Shown piece by piece: positions 24,955 through 33,581 of a stretch of DNA of 64,000 nt. The stretch is from Bog-473 sp036502025 (GTDB lineage Bacteria; Actinomycetota; Acidimicrobiia; Acidimicrobiales; RAAP-2). Position numbers and translations under genes: made by a program. The notes beneath the pieces were generated by a model, which saw nothing but the letters and a program-made list of their open reading frames with translations, did not search any database and was not told where the DNA came from. The stretch spans positions 1 through 64,000 of the forward strand of contig DASXZJ010000126.1 of NCBI GenBank assembly GCA_036502025.1, written 5' to 3'. The number at the start of each line of letters is the position of its first letter. The stretch's first letter is position 1.

Positions 24955-25692
24955 TCAGGCGGCGCGACCGCCGAGCAGGCTGCGGATCCCGTCGATCACG
25001 AGATTCAACCCGCGGGCGAACGTCTCGTCGTTCAAGGCCGTCATGGGCTCCAGGTCGCCCAGCAGCGTGAGGACGGGGAAGGCCGCCGCGTCGAGATGGC
25101 CCACCGTGTCCGCGATGTCGGCTCGGACGGCCTCGTCGCGTTCTTCGGGCGCCTGCTGGAGGCCCCGCTCCAGCGTGACGAACCCCCGCACGTAGACCGA
25201 GCAGGCGGTGTGGGCATGCGCGGCGTCGACGGGGGCGAGTCCGGCGGAGGCGAGACGGGAGATGTCCGCCTCCAGCCGCTCCATCACGACGGGAAAGATC
25301 CCGGGCTGCACGAGGACGAACCTCGATCGCAGGGAAAAGAGCTCGAGGTAGACCGGGACGCGGCTCAGCTCGGTGCGGAACGACGTGAACGACGTCCGGA
25401 GCCCTTCGTCCCAGGGGCCGTCCCCCACCGGCGCCCACCGGCGGTACACATCGGCCGTCACCCGCTCGGCCAGTGCGACCAGGAGCTCCTCCTTGTTCTT
25501 GAAATACCAGTAGATGCTCGTCACGCCCGCATCCACCTGGCGGCTCAAGGCCGGCATGGACAGTGCCGTCAGCCCGTCGTGCTCCACCAGCCGGTAGGAG
25601 GCCTCGAGAATCTCCTCACGGCTCAACGACCCGCGGGGACGCCGGGTCCGCGCCGCGGTCGACGAGCGCTGGGACGGGGGCGGAGGTGTCAA
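24955..25692 (-). CDS. TetR-family regulator (second of a tandem pair)
   Basis: A 245-aa regulator if started at the TTG that overlaps the upstream TetR stop (TTGA). The HTH spans SREEILEASYRLVEHDGLTALSMPALSRQVDAGVTSIYWYFKNKEELL. The frame is open to 25767, but that would overlap the neighbour by 79 bp. It shares the LSMPAL...GVTSIYWYF recognition region and much of the C-terminal layout with the preceding gene, so the pair arose by duplication. Extended Pro/Arg-rich N-terminal tail. Confidence 0.87.
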   Translation of the reverse strand: MTPPPPSQRSSTAARTRRPRGSLSREEILEASYRLVEHDGLTALSMPALSRQVDAGVTSIYWYFKNKEELLVALAERVTADVYRRWAPVGDGPWDEGLRTSFTSFRTELSRVPVYLELFSLRSRFVLVQPGIFPVVMERLEADISRLASAGLAPVDAAHAHTACSVYVRGFVTLERGLQQAPEERDEAVRADIADTVGHLDAAAFPVLTLLGDLEPMTALNDETFARGLNLVIDGIRSLLGGRAA

Positions 25693-26435
25693 TGGAGTGC
25701 GTACTGCTGGCGGATGCCGGCGATCAGAAGGCGCAGGCCGAATTGGAACTGGCTGTCGTCGAGCCACATCACCCGCTCGAAATCCTCGAACTGGCCCAGC
25801 GTGGGGAACTTGGACGGGTCGAGGTGATGGAGCCTCTCGGTCGTTGCCGGGTCGACCGTCTCGGACTCGAGTCCGTGTTCGAGAATCACGAAGCCGCGCG
25901 TGAAGTTGGAACAGGCATTGAACACCTCGGCTGCTTGCTCCGCACTTAGCCCGGCCCGCATGAACAGCGAGAGGCCGTCATCGAGCCGGCGGAAGATGGC
26001 CGGAGCGAACGCGGAACGAGTGAACAGCAGCCGCGCCCGGTAGGCGAACACTTCCCGGTAGATCGGCATTCGCTCGAGCAGGCTGCGAAAGGCGGTGAAG
26101 TAGTCGACGAGCTCGTCGTCCCAGGCCCCGTCGCCGATCGGGGGGAGCTTCAGGTACATCTCTTTCGTCACGCGCTCAGTGAGCGCCTCGAGGAGGTCGT
26201 CCTTGCTCCGGAAATACCAGTAAATGCTCGTCACACCGGATTTCAAGTGTTTGGCCAGGGCCGGCATGCTGAGCTGCTGCAGGCCCTGGGCCTCCACCAA
26301 CTCCTGCGCACCGTCGAGGATCTCCTTGCGGCTGAGCGAGCCCCGGGCCCGGCGCGTGGTCCGCCCCTTGGGGCCGGTGGATGCAGAGGCGTCCTTGCGG
26401 GGGGCGCTCGCTTTGGTCCGGCCCTTCGTCGCCAT
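25689..26435 (-). CDS. TetR-family regulator (first of a tandem pair)
   Basis: A 248-aa regulator with a basic N-terminal extension (about 32 residues) before the HTH SRKEILDGAQELVEAQGLQQLSMPALAKHLKSGVTSIYWYFRSKDDLL. The remaining helical part ends FGLRLLIAGIRQQYALH, matching the TetR_C-type of its neighbour. Its start codon is 7 bp from a 21-bp dyad (26442-26462), strong grounds for autoregulation. Because related motifs occur at several catabolic promoters, this is the best candidate regulator of that set. Confidence 0.88.
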   Translation of the reverse strand: MATKGRTKASAPRKDASASTGPKGRTTRRARGSLSRKEILDGAQELVEAQGLQQLSMPALAKHLKSGVTSIYWYFRSKDDLLEALTERVTKEMYLKLPPIGDGAWDDELVDYFTAFRSLLERMPIYREVFAYRARLLFTRSAFAPAIFRRLDDGLSLFMRAGLSAEQAAEVFNACSNFTRGFVILEHGLESETVDPATTERLHHLDPSKFPTLGQFEDFERVMWLDDSQFQFGLRLLIAGIRQQYALH

Positions 26436-26441
26436 TGGTGT

Positions 26442-26462
26442 CTACCGTATCGCACTCGGTAG
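26442..26462. promoter_or_regulatory. CTACCG-N9-CGGTAG operator upstream of the tandem TetR genes
   Basis: Perfect 6-bp arms with a 9-bp spacer, the same half-site and spacing as at 17052-17070. A further CGGTAG half-site follows at 26469-26474, 12 bp from the right arm. Confidence 0.75.
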
Positions 26463-26588
26463 TGGATCCGGTAGATATACGTCACCCCGAATCTGACGCG
26501 GCAGCGGGGAACCCGCCCTCCAGACGCGGTGCCTGGGCATGGACTCTTCGCCGACGCCGCGGGTCACCGGGTCGTGCCGACGAAGTTA

Positions 26589-26603
26589 CGGTATGGATTA
26601 CCG
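26589..26603. promoter_or_regulatory. Everted CGGTA-N5-TACCG element
   Basis: The same half-site as the TetR operator in the opposite arrangement, 79 bp before the start of the LEH-like gene. It may be a second binding site in this 246-bp divergent region. Confidence 0.4.
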
Positions 26604-26681
26604 AGACGAGACCGTTGGATAGGGTGGCCGGGTGCACAATGAAGGTGGCGGGGCGGTCCACGGTTCCGGCTCGATCCTCTG

Positions 26682-27110
26682 ATGGGCGCCGCCGAAGAAG
26701 CCGTGGTGGCGACGTTTATGGCCGCCTGGGGGGACGGTACCCAGGCCGAACCCGAGGTCGACACCATCATCGCGATGTTCACCGAGGATGCGGTCTGGCA
26801 GCTGTGGGTGCCCGGTGGGCCGACCCTCCGTGGGCGCGACGCCATCCAGGCCGACATCGGGCGCCAACTGGGCTTCGCCACGCATATGCGATGTGGGCCG
26901 ATCGCCGTGGCCTCGAGCGATCGGCACGTGTTTACCGAGAGGCTGGACCGGTTCAGCTCGAATGGAGTCCAGATCGATCATCACCTCGTTGCGGTCTTCG
27001 ACATTTCCGAGGACGGGCGCATCGCGGCGTGGCGTGAGTACTTCGACCCCGAGGATGTGAACCGGCAAATCCGGGCGGCATCTCGCGCCTCGGACGACCC
27101 GTCTACTTAG
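26682..27110 (+). CDS. SnoaL-like protein, limonene-1,2-epoxide hydrolase type
   Basis: A 142-aa NTF2-fold protein. VVATFMAAWGDG...DTIIAMFTEDAVWQLWVPGGPTLRGRDAIQADIGRQL and the terminal VFDISEDGRIAAWREYFDPEDVNRQ match the limonene-epoxide-hydrolase branch, where Asp-Arg-Asp activates water. The required aspartates and arginine appear to be present (Asp and Arg in the WREYFD segment), but catalysis is not proven. Ends 4 bp inside the convergent SDR gene. Confidence 0.78.
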   Translation: MGAAEEAVVATFMAAWGDGTQAEPEVDTIIAMFTEDAVWQLWVPGGPTLRGRDAIQADIGRQLGFATHMRCGPIAVASSDRHVFTERLDRFSSNGVQIDHHLVAVFDISEDGRIAAWREYFDPEDVNRQIRAASRASDDPST

Positions 27111-27904
27111 GTCATCCGGAGGATTCTGGAGAACTGGGACTCCGAAGTGAGACCGCCGTCGGCAATGATCGTCTGGCCGGTCACATATGACGCTTCCTCG
27201 CTGGCCAGCCAGACGGCGACCGCGGCCAGTTCTTCGGGTCGTCCGAGGCGACCGAGGGGCTGGGACTCCACGACGGCATCGTGCAGGGCGCCCGCGCCGC
27301 CACCGAGGGCGCCGAGCATCGAGGGGGTGGCCGTGACGCCTGGACACAGGCAGTTGACCCGGATCCCCTGGCGAGCATGGTCGACGGCCAGCGCTTTGAC
27401 CAGGCCGAGGACGGCCGCCTTCGTCGCCGCGTAGCCGACGGCGTCGGCGTCGGGAAAAAGCCCCGAGACCGACGAAGTGGCGACTATGGAGCCGCCACCG
27501 TGTTCCACCATGTACGGGATGGCGTGCTTGGCCGCGTGGAAGAGAGACGAGACGTTCGTACGCCACATCAGATCCCAGGTCTCGGGGAGCAGATCGACCG
27601 CCGTTCCCCGGCGCGACATCGCCGCGTTGTTGAAGACGATGTCGAGGCGACCCAGCATGCTCAGCGCCGTGGCGACCATGGCCTCGACCTGGGCGGCGTC
27701 GGCCACGTCGGTCTCACACGGCACCGCATCCCCACCTGAACCTGTTATGAGGTCGGCCACCTTCCTGGCCGCGTCACCGCGTACGTCCGCGACCAGAACC
27801 GCGGCACCCTCGGCCGCGAAGCGCACGGCGCTCGCCCGGCCGATCCCCGACCCGGCTCCCGTGATGATGGCAACCTTTCCTTCCAGCAGCATGTGCGACG
27901 GCAT
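27107..27904 (-). CDS. Short-chain dehydrogenase/reductase
   Basis: A 265-aa classical SDR: TGAGSGIG (15-22), NNAA (92-95), Ser144, Tyr158, Lys162 and NCLCPGVTATP. The C-terminal YVTGQTIIADGGLTSESQ is standard. GGAGG precedes the ATG. Last gene of a six-gene minus-strand run that starts at the amidohydrolase (32734). Substrate unknown; could oxidise an alcohol produced by the LLM or amidohydrolase step. Confidence 0.88.
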   Translation of the reverse strand: MPSHMLLEGKVAIITGAGSGIGRASAVRFAAEGAAVLVADVRGDAARKVADLITGSGGDAVPCETDVADAAQVEAMVATALSMLGRLDIVFNNAAMSRRGTAVDLLPETWDLMWRTNVSSLFHAAKHAIPYMVEHGGGSIVATSSVSGLFPDADAVGYAATKAAVLGLVKALAVDHARQGIRVNCLCPGVTATPSMLGALGGGAGALHDAVVESQPLGRLGRPEELAAVAVWLASEEASYVTGQTIIADGGLTSESQFSRILRMT

Positions 27905-27939
27905 GGCCAGTCACCTCCGTTGTACTCGGTTCGTCTTGG

Positions 27940-29022
27940 TCAGGCCCGGTGGGCCAGATAGTCAGGTGAGAGCGGGGGGACGGGCAGCCCCAACTTGCGG
28001 GAGAGCATCTGCGTGACGGTGTTGTCGTGCCCCATCCGGTTCCCCGGTCGGGCCAGTCCCATCGCCACCCTGCGGTCGGCCTGCCGGATGAGGGTGGTGG
28101 CCATGAAGAGCGTCTCCATGACGTCGAAGAACTGGAGATCCCGAAGGCGACGCCCCGCACGCGCTTCGTAGCGAGCGACCGTCGTGTCCCGATCGGGCCA
28201 CCCCGGCAGCCTCTCGATGCCGACCGCATCGGTCTGGAACTCGTCGAAGAAGAGCCAGTGCGCGAGGTCGCGACCGGCCGGGCCGACGCCGGCCGTCTCC
28301 CAGTCGAGAGCCGCCGCCACCGTGTTGTCGCGGGCGAACAGCATGTTGCCGACCCGGGGATCCCCCCACAGCAGAACCGACTCGCCGGGATCGACCTCGC
28401 CCCGGCGTTCCTCGAGATACTCGAGCGCCGCGTCCGTGATCGGGTACACGCGTTCGGCTGTGCTCCACCGATACCAGTCGGCCAGAGCGCTCAGGTGTGC
28501 GCCGACGGTGGCTGCCTTCGGGTCACCCTCGAGGAGGAAGTCGTGGGTAGAGCGCCACCGCACCGCGTGAACCGAGACGAGGACATCGAGCGCCGATGAC
28601 CAGAGTCGCGCTCGTTCCGCCCGCGTCAGGGTCGGGAGCCAACCCACCGTGTGGATGGAGGGCTTACCGAGCGGCACCCTCCCCTCGACGCGATCCATAA
28701 CGAAGAACGGCGCCCCGAGGACCGCCGGATCAGATTCGCTCCACCGCACGGCGGGGACCGCCAGTCCGGCCGCCGCCAAACCCTTCAACACCAGAGCCTC
28801 CCGGGCGACGTCTGGCTGGCGGAAGATGGTGGTGCCGCCCGACTGCCGACGGAGGACCAGATGCTCGACGTGTCCGTCCGCCGAGGCGTCGAACAGGACG
28901 GTCTCGTTCGACTGGCCGGCGGCGGGACGAGCGAACCCCGACACGGTCACGTGATCGGTCCCCATCCGTTCCGCCAGCCACGCGGCCAGGGCTGCCGTCA
29001 GGTCCTCAATGGCGAGCGTCAC
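27940..29022 (-). CDS. Aminoglycoside-phosphotransferase-fold kinase (ACAD10/11 kinase-like)
   Basis: A 360-aa APH-fold protein with a full catalytic loop WGDPRVGN (219-226), where Asp221 is the base and Asn226 the Mg ligand, and LDWE (239-242) in place of DFG. The N-terminal lobe carries FARPAAGQSNETVLF and LVLRRQ, the ATP-side lysine being replaced by an arginine pair. This type is related to the kinase domains of ACAD10/ACAD11 and LvaA, which phosphorylate hydroxyacyl-CoAs; I infer a similar role. GTG start overlaps the LLM stop (GTGA). Confidence 0.83.
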   Translation of the reverse strand: MTLAIEDLTAALAAWLAERMGTDHVTVSGFARPAAGQSNETVLFDASADGHVEHLVLRRQSGGTTIFRQPDVAREALVLKGLAAAGLAVPAVRWSESDPAVLGAPFFVMDRVEGRVPLGKPSIHTVGWLPTLTRAERARLWSSALDVLVSVHAVRWRSTHDFLLEGDPKAATVGAHLSALADWYRWSTAERVYPITDAALEYLEERRGEVDPGESVLLWGDPRVGNMLFARDNTVAAALDWETAGVGPAGRDLAHWLFFDEFQTDAVGIERLPGWPDRDTTVARYEARAGRRLRDLQFFDVMETLFMATTLIRQADRRVAMGLARPGNRMGHDNTVTQMLSRKLGLPVPPLSPDYLAHRA

Positions 29023-30092
29023 GGGAGGACGACGAACTGCTTCACCAGTGGACCGAGGTGCGCCGCGGTGGTGCCGTGCAGGACCAGTTCGTCCGCGCCG
29101 GCATCCAGGTATTCAGCGAGACGGGCCGCGCACTGCGCCGCCGTGCCCGTGGCAGAGGAAGCGGGCAGCCAGTGGTCGGGAAGGCTTCGGCCCATCTCGA
29201 CCAGTTCGTCGCGCGGCAATGCCTTGTCAGCCTGTTGGTCCCCCAGGGCGACCAGCCTCGGCTGGTTCCGGTAGCGGATGAGTTCGGCTTGGTCCCAACC
29301 GTTGGCCGCCACCAGGGCGTCTCCGAGGCCATGGACATGGAAGTAGCCGGCGCCACGGGCGTAGACAGCTAGTTCGACGTCCCGGGCCCATCGGTCCGGA
29401 GCGGCGACGACGGCGGCGTAACAGCGGATTCGACCCAGGTCGCGTCCAGCCCGCGCGGCCGCCTCCCGCACGATCTTCACCGAGTCGGCGACAGCCTCGG
29501 GGGTCAGGAAGGGATGAAGGATCGCCCCGTCAAAGCGCTCCCCGGCGAGAGCCAGCGTCTTTGGTCCGACCGCCGCCAGGAGCAGCGGTGGCGCGTCGAT
29601 GTCCGCTTGCTGCGGAAGGCGGAGGCGGGGAAACCGCCCGGCCGGGCCGTCGTACCCCACCGTCTCGCCCGCCCAGAGGCGACGGAGGATCTGCGCAACG
29701 TCGCCAAGCGAGGCCAGGGTGGGCATCGGCTCTCCATAGTCGCGCCAGCGCCAGGCCGCCGAACGACCGAAGCCGAGAAGGAAGCGTCCGCCGGACAGGG
29801 CCTGAAGGGTCTGGCCCATGGAGGCGAGGACCATCGGGTGGCGAAGCTGCGTGTGGGTGGCCGCGGCGCCGATGCGCAGAGCGGTGGTGGTCTGGGTCAG
29901 GGCGCCGGCGAGCGACGGCAGATCCTTGGTGTCATACCGCTCGCCGATCCACGCCGTCCCCAGCCCCAACGCTTCCGCGTCATGTGCCTGTGCCACGATC
30001 GGCCGCGGATCGCGGACCCCTCCTGGAAGGACGTAGCAGCCGAGCAACTTCGCCGACCGGCGGGCATGCGGAAGGGAAGGGTTCGCACTCAT
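29019..30092 (-). CDS. LLM-class oxidoreductase
   Basis: A 357-aa luciferase-like family TIM barrel: VAQAHDAEALGLGTAWIGERYDTKDLPSLAGALTQTTTALRIGAA, LQALSGGRFLLGFGRSAAW, and PPLLLAAVGPKTLALAGERFDGAILHPFLTPEAV. Probably F420- or FMN-dependent. ATG at 30092 is chosen; the frame is open 13 codons further. Coupled to the downstream kinase by GTGA, suggesting the two act on the same intermediate. Confidence 0.83.
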   Translation of the reverse strand: MSANPSLPHARRSAKLLGCYVLPGGVRDPRPIVAQAHDAEALGLGTAWIGERYDTKDLPSLAGALTQTTTALRIGAAATHTQLRHPMVLASMGQTLQALSGGRFLLGFGRSAAWRWRDYGEPMPTLASLGDVAQILRRLWAGETVGYDGPAGRFPRLRLPQQADIDAPPLLLAAVGPKTLALAGERFDGAILHPFLTPEAVADSVKIVREAAARAGRDLGRIRCYAAVVAAPDRWARDVELAVYARGAGYFHVHGLGDALVAANGWDQAELIRYRNQPRLVALGDQQADKALPRDELVEMGRSLPDHWLPASSATGTAAQCAARLAEYLDAGADELVLHGTTAAHLGPLVKQFVVLP

Positions 30093-30216
30093 GTGACGCT
30101 TCTTCGGTCGAGAGAGGCCGGATGACGCCATCGACCAGCCGGGGCCATCCGCATCACACCCGCCGTCACCAGTCTGCGCCTCCGGTGGAGGGTAACAGCC
30201 ACCGGGAAGGACGTGC

Positions 30217-30801
30217 TCAGACCCGCTCGCCGAAGGTCATCTCGTGAACACTGGTCACGAGTTTCGTTTCCCCACGCTGCCATGACGGGGTTGCCTCCGT
30301 ACCCTCGGGTGGGCGCGCCCAGCCAATCGGTCCCCAGTCGCGGCGTGACATCTCCTCCTTGAAGCGTGGCTTGTCCGCCGCCTGGCACATGGCGTCGTAG
30401 TCGGTGTTGAACTGCTTCATCTCCTTGACGAGCCACCAGTCCTCCTCGGAAGACCACTTTCCGTCACCGGCGTACTCAATGATCTGGAGCGACGCGAATT
30501 GGGTCGGAGGCCCAGCCGGATCCGGATTGTCGGCCCGATTCCACACTTTGTAGACGATGCGGTTGCCATCCAGGTTGTACCACTCGAGAGGCGAGTACAC
30601 CTGCGGCGCGAAACCCATCGTCGATTCGAGGAATTTCTTGATCTCCGCCGGCCCGTGGAACCGGCCATAGAAGTGGTCGAAATACACCGCATCATCGGTA
30701 AAGAGCTGCGACCACGACGCCCAATCTTCGAGGACCGGCCCGGTCACAAAGTAGTGCCGGAAGGCCTCCTCGATCTCGCCGCGGCTGTAGTCGCTCGTCA
30801 T
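30217..30801 (-). CDS. SnoaL-like/NTF2-fold protein
   Basis: A 194-aa protein with an NTF2-like domain: YSRGEIEEAFRHYFVTGPVLEDWASWSQLFTDDAVYFDHFYGRFHGPAEIKKFLES, then NRIVYKVWNRADNP and LQIIEYAGDGKWSSEEDWW. About 55 further residues, rich in charged and Trp residues, follow the fold. The layout is common in actinobacterial catabolic clusters, where function is unassigned. It lies 16 bp after the flavin-reductase gene in the minus-strand operon. Confidence 0.75.
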   Translation of the reverse strand: MTSDYSRGEIEEAFRHYFVTGPVLEDWASWSQLFTDDAVYFDHFYGRFHGPAEIKKFLESTMGFAPQVYSPLEWYNLDGNRIVYKVWNRADNPDPAGPPTQFASLQIIEYAGDGKWSSEEDWWLVKEMKQFNTDYDAMCQAADKPRFKEEMSRRDWGPIGWARPPEGTEATPSWQRGETKLVTSVHEMTFGERV

Positions 30802-30817
30802 GGGGTCCCCTCTGTCG

Positions 30818-31417
30818 TCACGGCGCAAATCCCCGGCGACGCTTGGCGTCTTCGAGCTGCCCCGCATGGTTGCGCTCGTATTCTTCGATCCAGTCGGGCG
30901 GAAGGTTGTCCCAGGCCTCGGTGATGTGGAGGCGCCGACCCTTTGGCCGCAGTCGCTCGCTGGCGATGACATCGCCGACGAAGATCGTGTTCTCCTCGTT
31001 GTCGAGTGTCCCCGATACGCGTGCTTCGACGTAGGCGAGCGCGTCGGTAAGAATGGGAATCCCACTCACGCCGGGTTTGGTGCCTAGTGAGCTCATCTTG
31101 TCCCCGTCACGCCCGGAGCTCCCTCCGAGCACCATGAAAATTCGGAGCGACTCATTCAAGACCTCTTCGTCGCCGCAGAGCAGGTGCATGGCAAACACAC
31201 CGGATTCGAGCACCAGGTCATGGGTCAGGTTGTACTTGGTCAGGCTGATGGTGGCCCGGGGGGCCTCCCGGATGATTCCAGCCGATCCGGCCGAGAGCGA
31301 GATCAGTCCATTGGAGCGACCGTCAAGGCTGGTCGTCACCGCCACCGGAAACGGTCGAAGGCCGGCCAGAGCGTAATCGGCCGCGGCAACGGCCGAGGGA
31401 TTGAGTTCAGTCGACAC
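30818..31417 (-). CDS. Flavin reductase-like, FMN-binding protein
   Basis: A 199-aa split-barrel protein: LRPFPVAVTTSLDGRSNGLISLSAGSAGIIREAPRATISLTKYNLTHDLVLESGVFAMHLL matches the flavin-reductase family FMN-binding half, and the C-terminal part adds GDVIASERLRPKGRRLHITEAW. It may supply reduced flavin to the LLM protein of the same operon, or act as an FMN enzyme itself. GTG start; 30 bp downstream of the amidohydrolase gene. Confidence 0.82.
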   Translation of the reverse strand: MSTELNPSAVAAADYALAGLRPFPVAVTTSLDGRSNGLISLSAGSAGIIREAPRATISLTKYNLTHDLVLESGVFAMHLLCGDEEVLNESLRIFMVLGGSSGRDGDKMSSLGTKPGVSGIPILTDALAYVEARVSGTLDNEENTIFVGDVIASERLRPKGRRLHITEAWDNLPPDWIEEYERNHAGQLEDAKRRRGFAP

Positions 31418-31447
31418 GCCGCTGGTCAGGTTCCGCGTGATGTCCCG

Positions 31448-32734
31448 TCAGGCATCGATAGCCTCTGGTCGGGCCAGGGCTGCCAGCTCGGTTGCCTTCA
31501 TCCCGCCCTCGTTTTTGCGGCCGAGGCTGCGAATGGAGGTGTCAACATCTGAGGCTTCTGCCCGCAGGGCGCCCACGGTGCACTGTTCCTTGGGCCGGAC
31601 AGCGAACGGGTCGAACTGGAAGACCCGCATCGCGTTGAGGTGCGTGATCTTGTCGATCTCGTCGTCGGGGATCCCGCCCAGCGTCTTGCCGAGCAGCTCC
31701 GGCGAATGCGGCCACGTGCTGTCGGAGTGCGGGTAGTCGCATTCCCACGTCATGGAATCGACTCCGACACGGTGGCGTAACTCCAGCCCGCTGGCGTCAT
31801 CAATGAAGCAGGTCACGATGTGCTCTCGGTACACATCGCTCGGTCTGCGCCCGCCGAAGTCGGCACCGGTCCACTTGTGGTGATGTTCGTAGACGTAGTC
31901 CATCCGCTCCAGGGCGTAGGGGATCCAGCCGATTCCTCCCTCCGACATCGCGAACTTGATCTGCGGGAACTTCCGGAAGATGGGAGTCCACATGAGATCG
32001 TTCAGCGCGAGGAACGAGTTCATTGGTGTAATCGAAATCATGACGTCTGCAGGGGCATCGCTCGCCGTCAAGAGCAGGCTCGAGGAGGAACCGATGTGCA
32101 GGCACACGACTGTCTCGCTCTCCTGACAGGCGCTCCAGAACGGGTCCCAGTGATCGCTGTGCAAGCTGGGGTGGCCCAGTTTCTCTGGATTCTCCGAGAA
32201 CGTGACGGCGTGGCAGCCCTTGGCCGCGATCCGCCGCACTTCGTCGGCCATGAGGTCCGGATCCCAGTACGGGGTGATCGCGCAGGGGATGAAGCGGCCT
32301 GGATGCGCACCGCACCACTCGTCGATGTGCCAGTCGTTGTACGCCCGGACCACAACCAGGGCCAGGTCTGTGTCTTGCTGGCGGGCGAAGAGCTGCCCGC
32401 AGAAGTGCGGGAAGGTTGGGAAGTTGAGCGAGCCCAGCACCCCATTGGCGTTCATGTCGCGCACGCGCTGGTCAACGTCGTAGCACCCTTTGCGCATCTG
32501 GTCATAGCGGGTGGGGTTGAGTCCATATTCCTCTGGCGGGCACCCGGCCACCGCGTTGAGCCCCATGTAGGCGGCGCGCTCGCCTTCGAAGAGCCAGTAC
32601 TCGCTACCGTCGTCGTCAGTAAGCACCCGTGGTGCCCGGTCCCGGTACCGGTCCGGGATGTGTGCCTCGAACATTTCGCGGGGCTCGATGATGTGATCAT
32701 CGACGCTGACCAGGATGAGATCTTCGACGTTCAT
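31448..32734 (-). CDS. Amidohydrolase_2 family protein
   Basis: A 428-aa TIM-barrel metal-dependent hydrolase/decarboxylase (ACMSD-related). The N-terminal metal motif is SVDDHIIEP (10-18), with a DxH form instead of HxH; later blocks are CYDVDQRVRDMNANGVLGSLNFPTFPHFCGQLF, CLHIGSSS and ECDYPHSDSTWPHSPE near the C-terminus. It is a close structural match to the protein at 62184 and a remoter one to 47632. First gene of a six-gene operon; a TTGACA-N4-TGTCAG dyad lies 20 bp before its ATG. Confidence 0.88.
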   Translation of the reverse strand: MNVEDLILVSVDDHIIEPREMFEAHIPDRYRDRAPRVLTDDDGSEYWLFEGERAAYMGLNAVAGCPPEEYGLNPTRYDQMRKGCYDVDQRVRDMNANGVLGSLNFPTFPHFCGQLFARQQDTDLALVVVRAYNDWHIDEWCGAHPGRFIPCAITPYWDPDLMADEVRRIAAKGCHAVTFSENPEKLGHPSLHSDHWDPFWSACQESETVVCLHIGSSSSLLLTASDAPADVMISITPMNSFLALNDLMWTPIFRKFPQIKFAMSEGGIGWIPYALERMDYVYEHHHKWTGADFGGRRPSDVYREHIVTCFIDDASGLELRHRVGVDSMTWECDYPHSDSTWPHSPELLGKTLGGIPDDEIDKITHLNAMRVFQFDPFAVRPKEQCTVGALRAEASDVDTSIRSLGRKNEGGMKATELAALARPEAIDA

Positions 32735-32753
32735 ATGGCCCCCAGACTGGAAG

Positions 32754-32769
32754 TTGACAATTATGTCAG
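32754..32769. promoter_or_regulatory. TTGACA-N4-TGTCAA dyad, site 1
   Basis: TTGACA ATTA TGTCAG, 20 bp upstream of the amidohydrolase start and in the 237-bp gap before a divergent TetR gene. One of six such dyads in the window. Confidence 0.65.
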
Positions 32770-32971
32770 GTTACTCAGATACTTGCGATGGAGAAAGGGC
32801 CGGGACGAATGAAATTAATCCGAAATCAGGGCCCACACCCCTCCTGACTGCTGAGCCGTCTGGTCACGCCCACCGACCGGCCCGGCGCGATACTGCCCCG
32901 GGCATCGTGATCCGATGCCGTGCGGAGGAGAGCTTGCATCCGACCTCGCCAACGGAGCGGAGTACCCATTT

Positions 32972-33517
32972 ATGAGCGGACCACGGCCCGGTCTTTCGGA
33001 AGCCATCATCGTTGAGGCGGCCAAGGGACTGCTCGCCGAGAGCGGCGTCGACGGTCTGACCATGCGGGCCCTCTCCGACCGACTGGGAGTGGCGCTCGGG
33101 GCGACCTACCGCCATGTCCCGAACAAGCACGAGCTCCTCCAGCTCGTGGCCCGCTCCCTGTATGCCGATATCACCCACGGCGAGGAAGAGAGCGACGGTT
33201 TGGCGGGGGTGAAGGCCGTCATGCTCCAGGTGAGGAGGATGTTCGCCAGCTATCCGGGCATGGCGAGCTATGTGAGCGCACACATGTCCGACTTCGAGTC
33301 CCCCGCGGTGACGACGATGCTGCTCAGTCCCCTACTCGAACGTGGTCTCAGCCCCCACGAAGCTGAGGAGCTCGTGCTCGCCCTGGTGCTCTTCACGGCC
33401 GGCGCCCTGCTCGTCAGGGTGGATCCGCTGCTCGAGGTGCAGGCCGAAGCGGCCTACGGCCGCGGCATCGATCTACTCCTGGCGGGAGCCGTGGCGCTCG
33501 CCAGTCAACAGCGTTGA
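32972..33517 (+). CDS. TetR-family regulator
   Basis: A 181-aa regulator: LSEAIIVEAAKGLLAESGVDGLTMRALSDRLGVALGATYRHVPNKHELLQLVARSLYADI forms the HTH and connecting helix; the C-terminal part resembles TetR_C. The ATG at 32972 with GCGGAG upstream is preferred over the start at 32915. Divergent from the amidohydrolase operon across dyad site 1, and its own stop codon lies inside the GTCAACAGCGTTGAC palindrome that precedes the esterase-like gene, so it is flanked by two different operators. Confidence 0.87.
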   Translation: MSGPRPGLSEAIIVEAAKGLLAESGVDGLTMRALSDRLGVALGATYRHVPNKHELLQLVARSLYADITHGEEESDGLAGVKAVMLQVRRMFASYPGMASYVSAHMSDFESPAVTTMLLSPLLERGLSPHEAEELVLALVLFTAGALLVRVDPLLEVQAEAAYGRGIDLLLAGAVALASQQR

Positions 33518-33518
33518 C
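33504..33518. promoter_or_regulatory. GTCAACAGCGTTGAC palindrome, copy 1
   Basis: Arms GTCAAC/GTTGAC around AGC, overlapping the TetR stop and the -35 element of the next promoter. An identical 15-mer occurs at 41146-41160; both lie about 56-63 bp before a start codon. Confidence 0.7.
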
Positions 33519-33542
33519 TTCCGGGGGGCAGGTCGTTACAGT
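33514..33542 (+). promoter_or_regulatory. Sigma-70-type promoter for the hydrolase/PKD gene
   Basis: TTGACT (33514-33519) and TACAGT (33537-33542) with a 17-bp spacer, 39 bp before the ATG at 33582. The -35 hexamer is the right arm of the GTCAACAGCGTTGAC palindrome, so a bound repressor would occlude it. Confidence 0.65.
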
Positions 33543-33581
33543 CCACGCGTAGGAAGAATGACTCGTCCTTAGGGGGACCTC

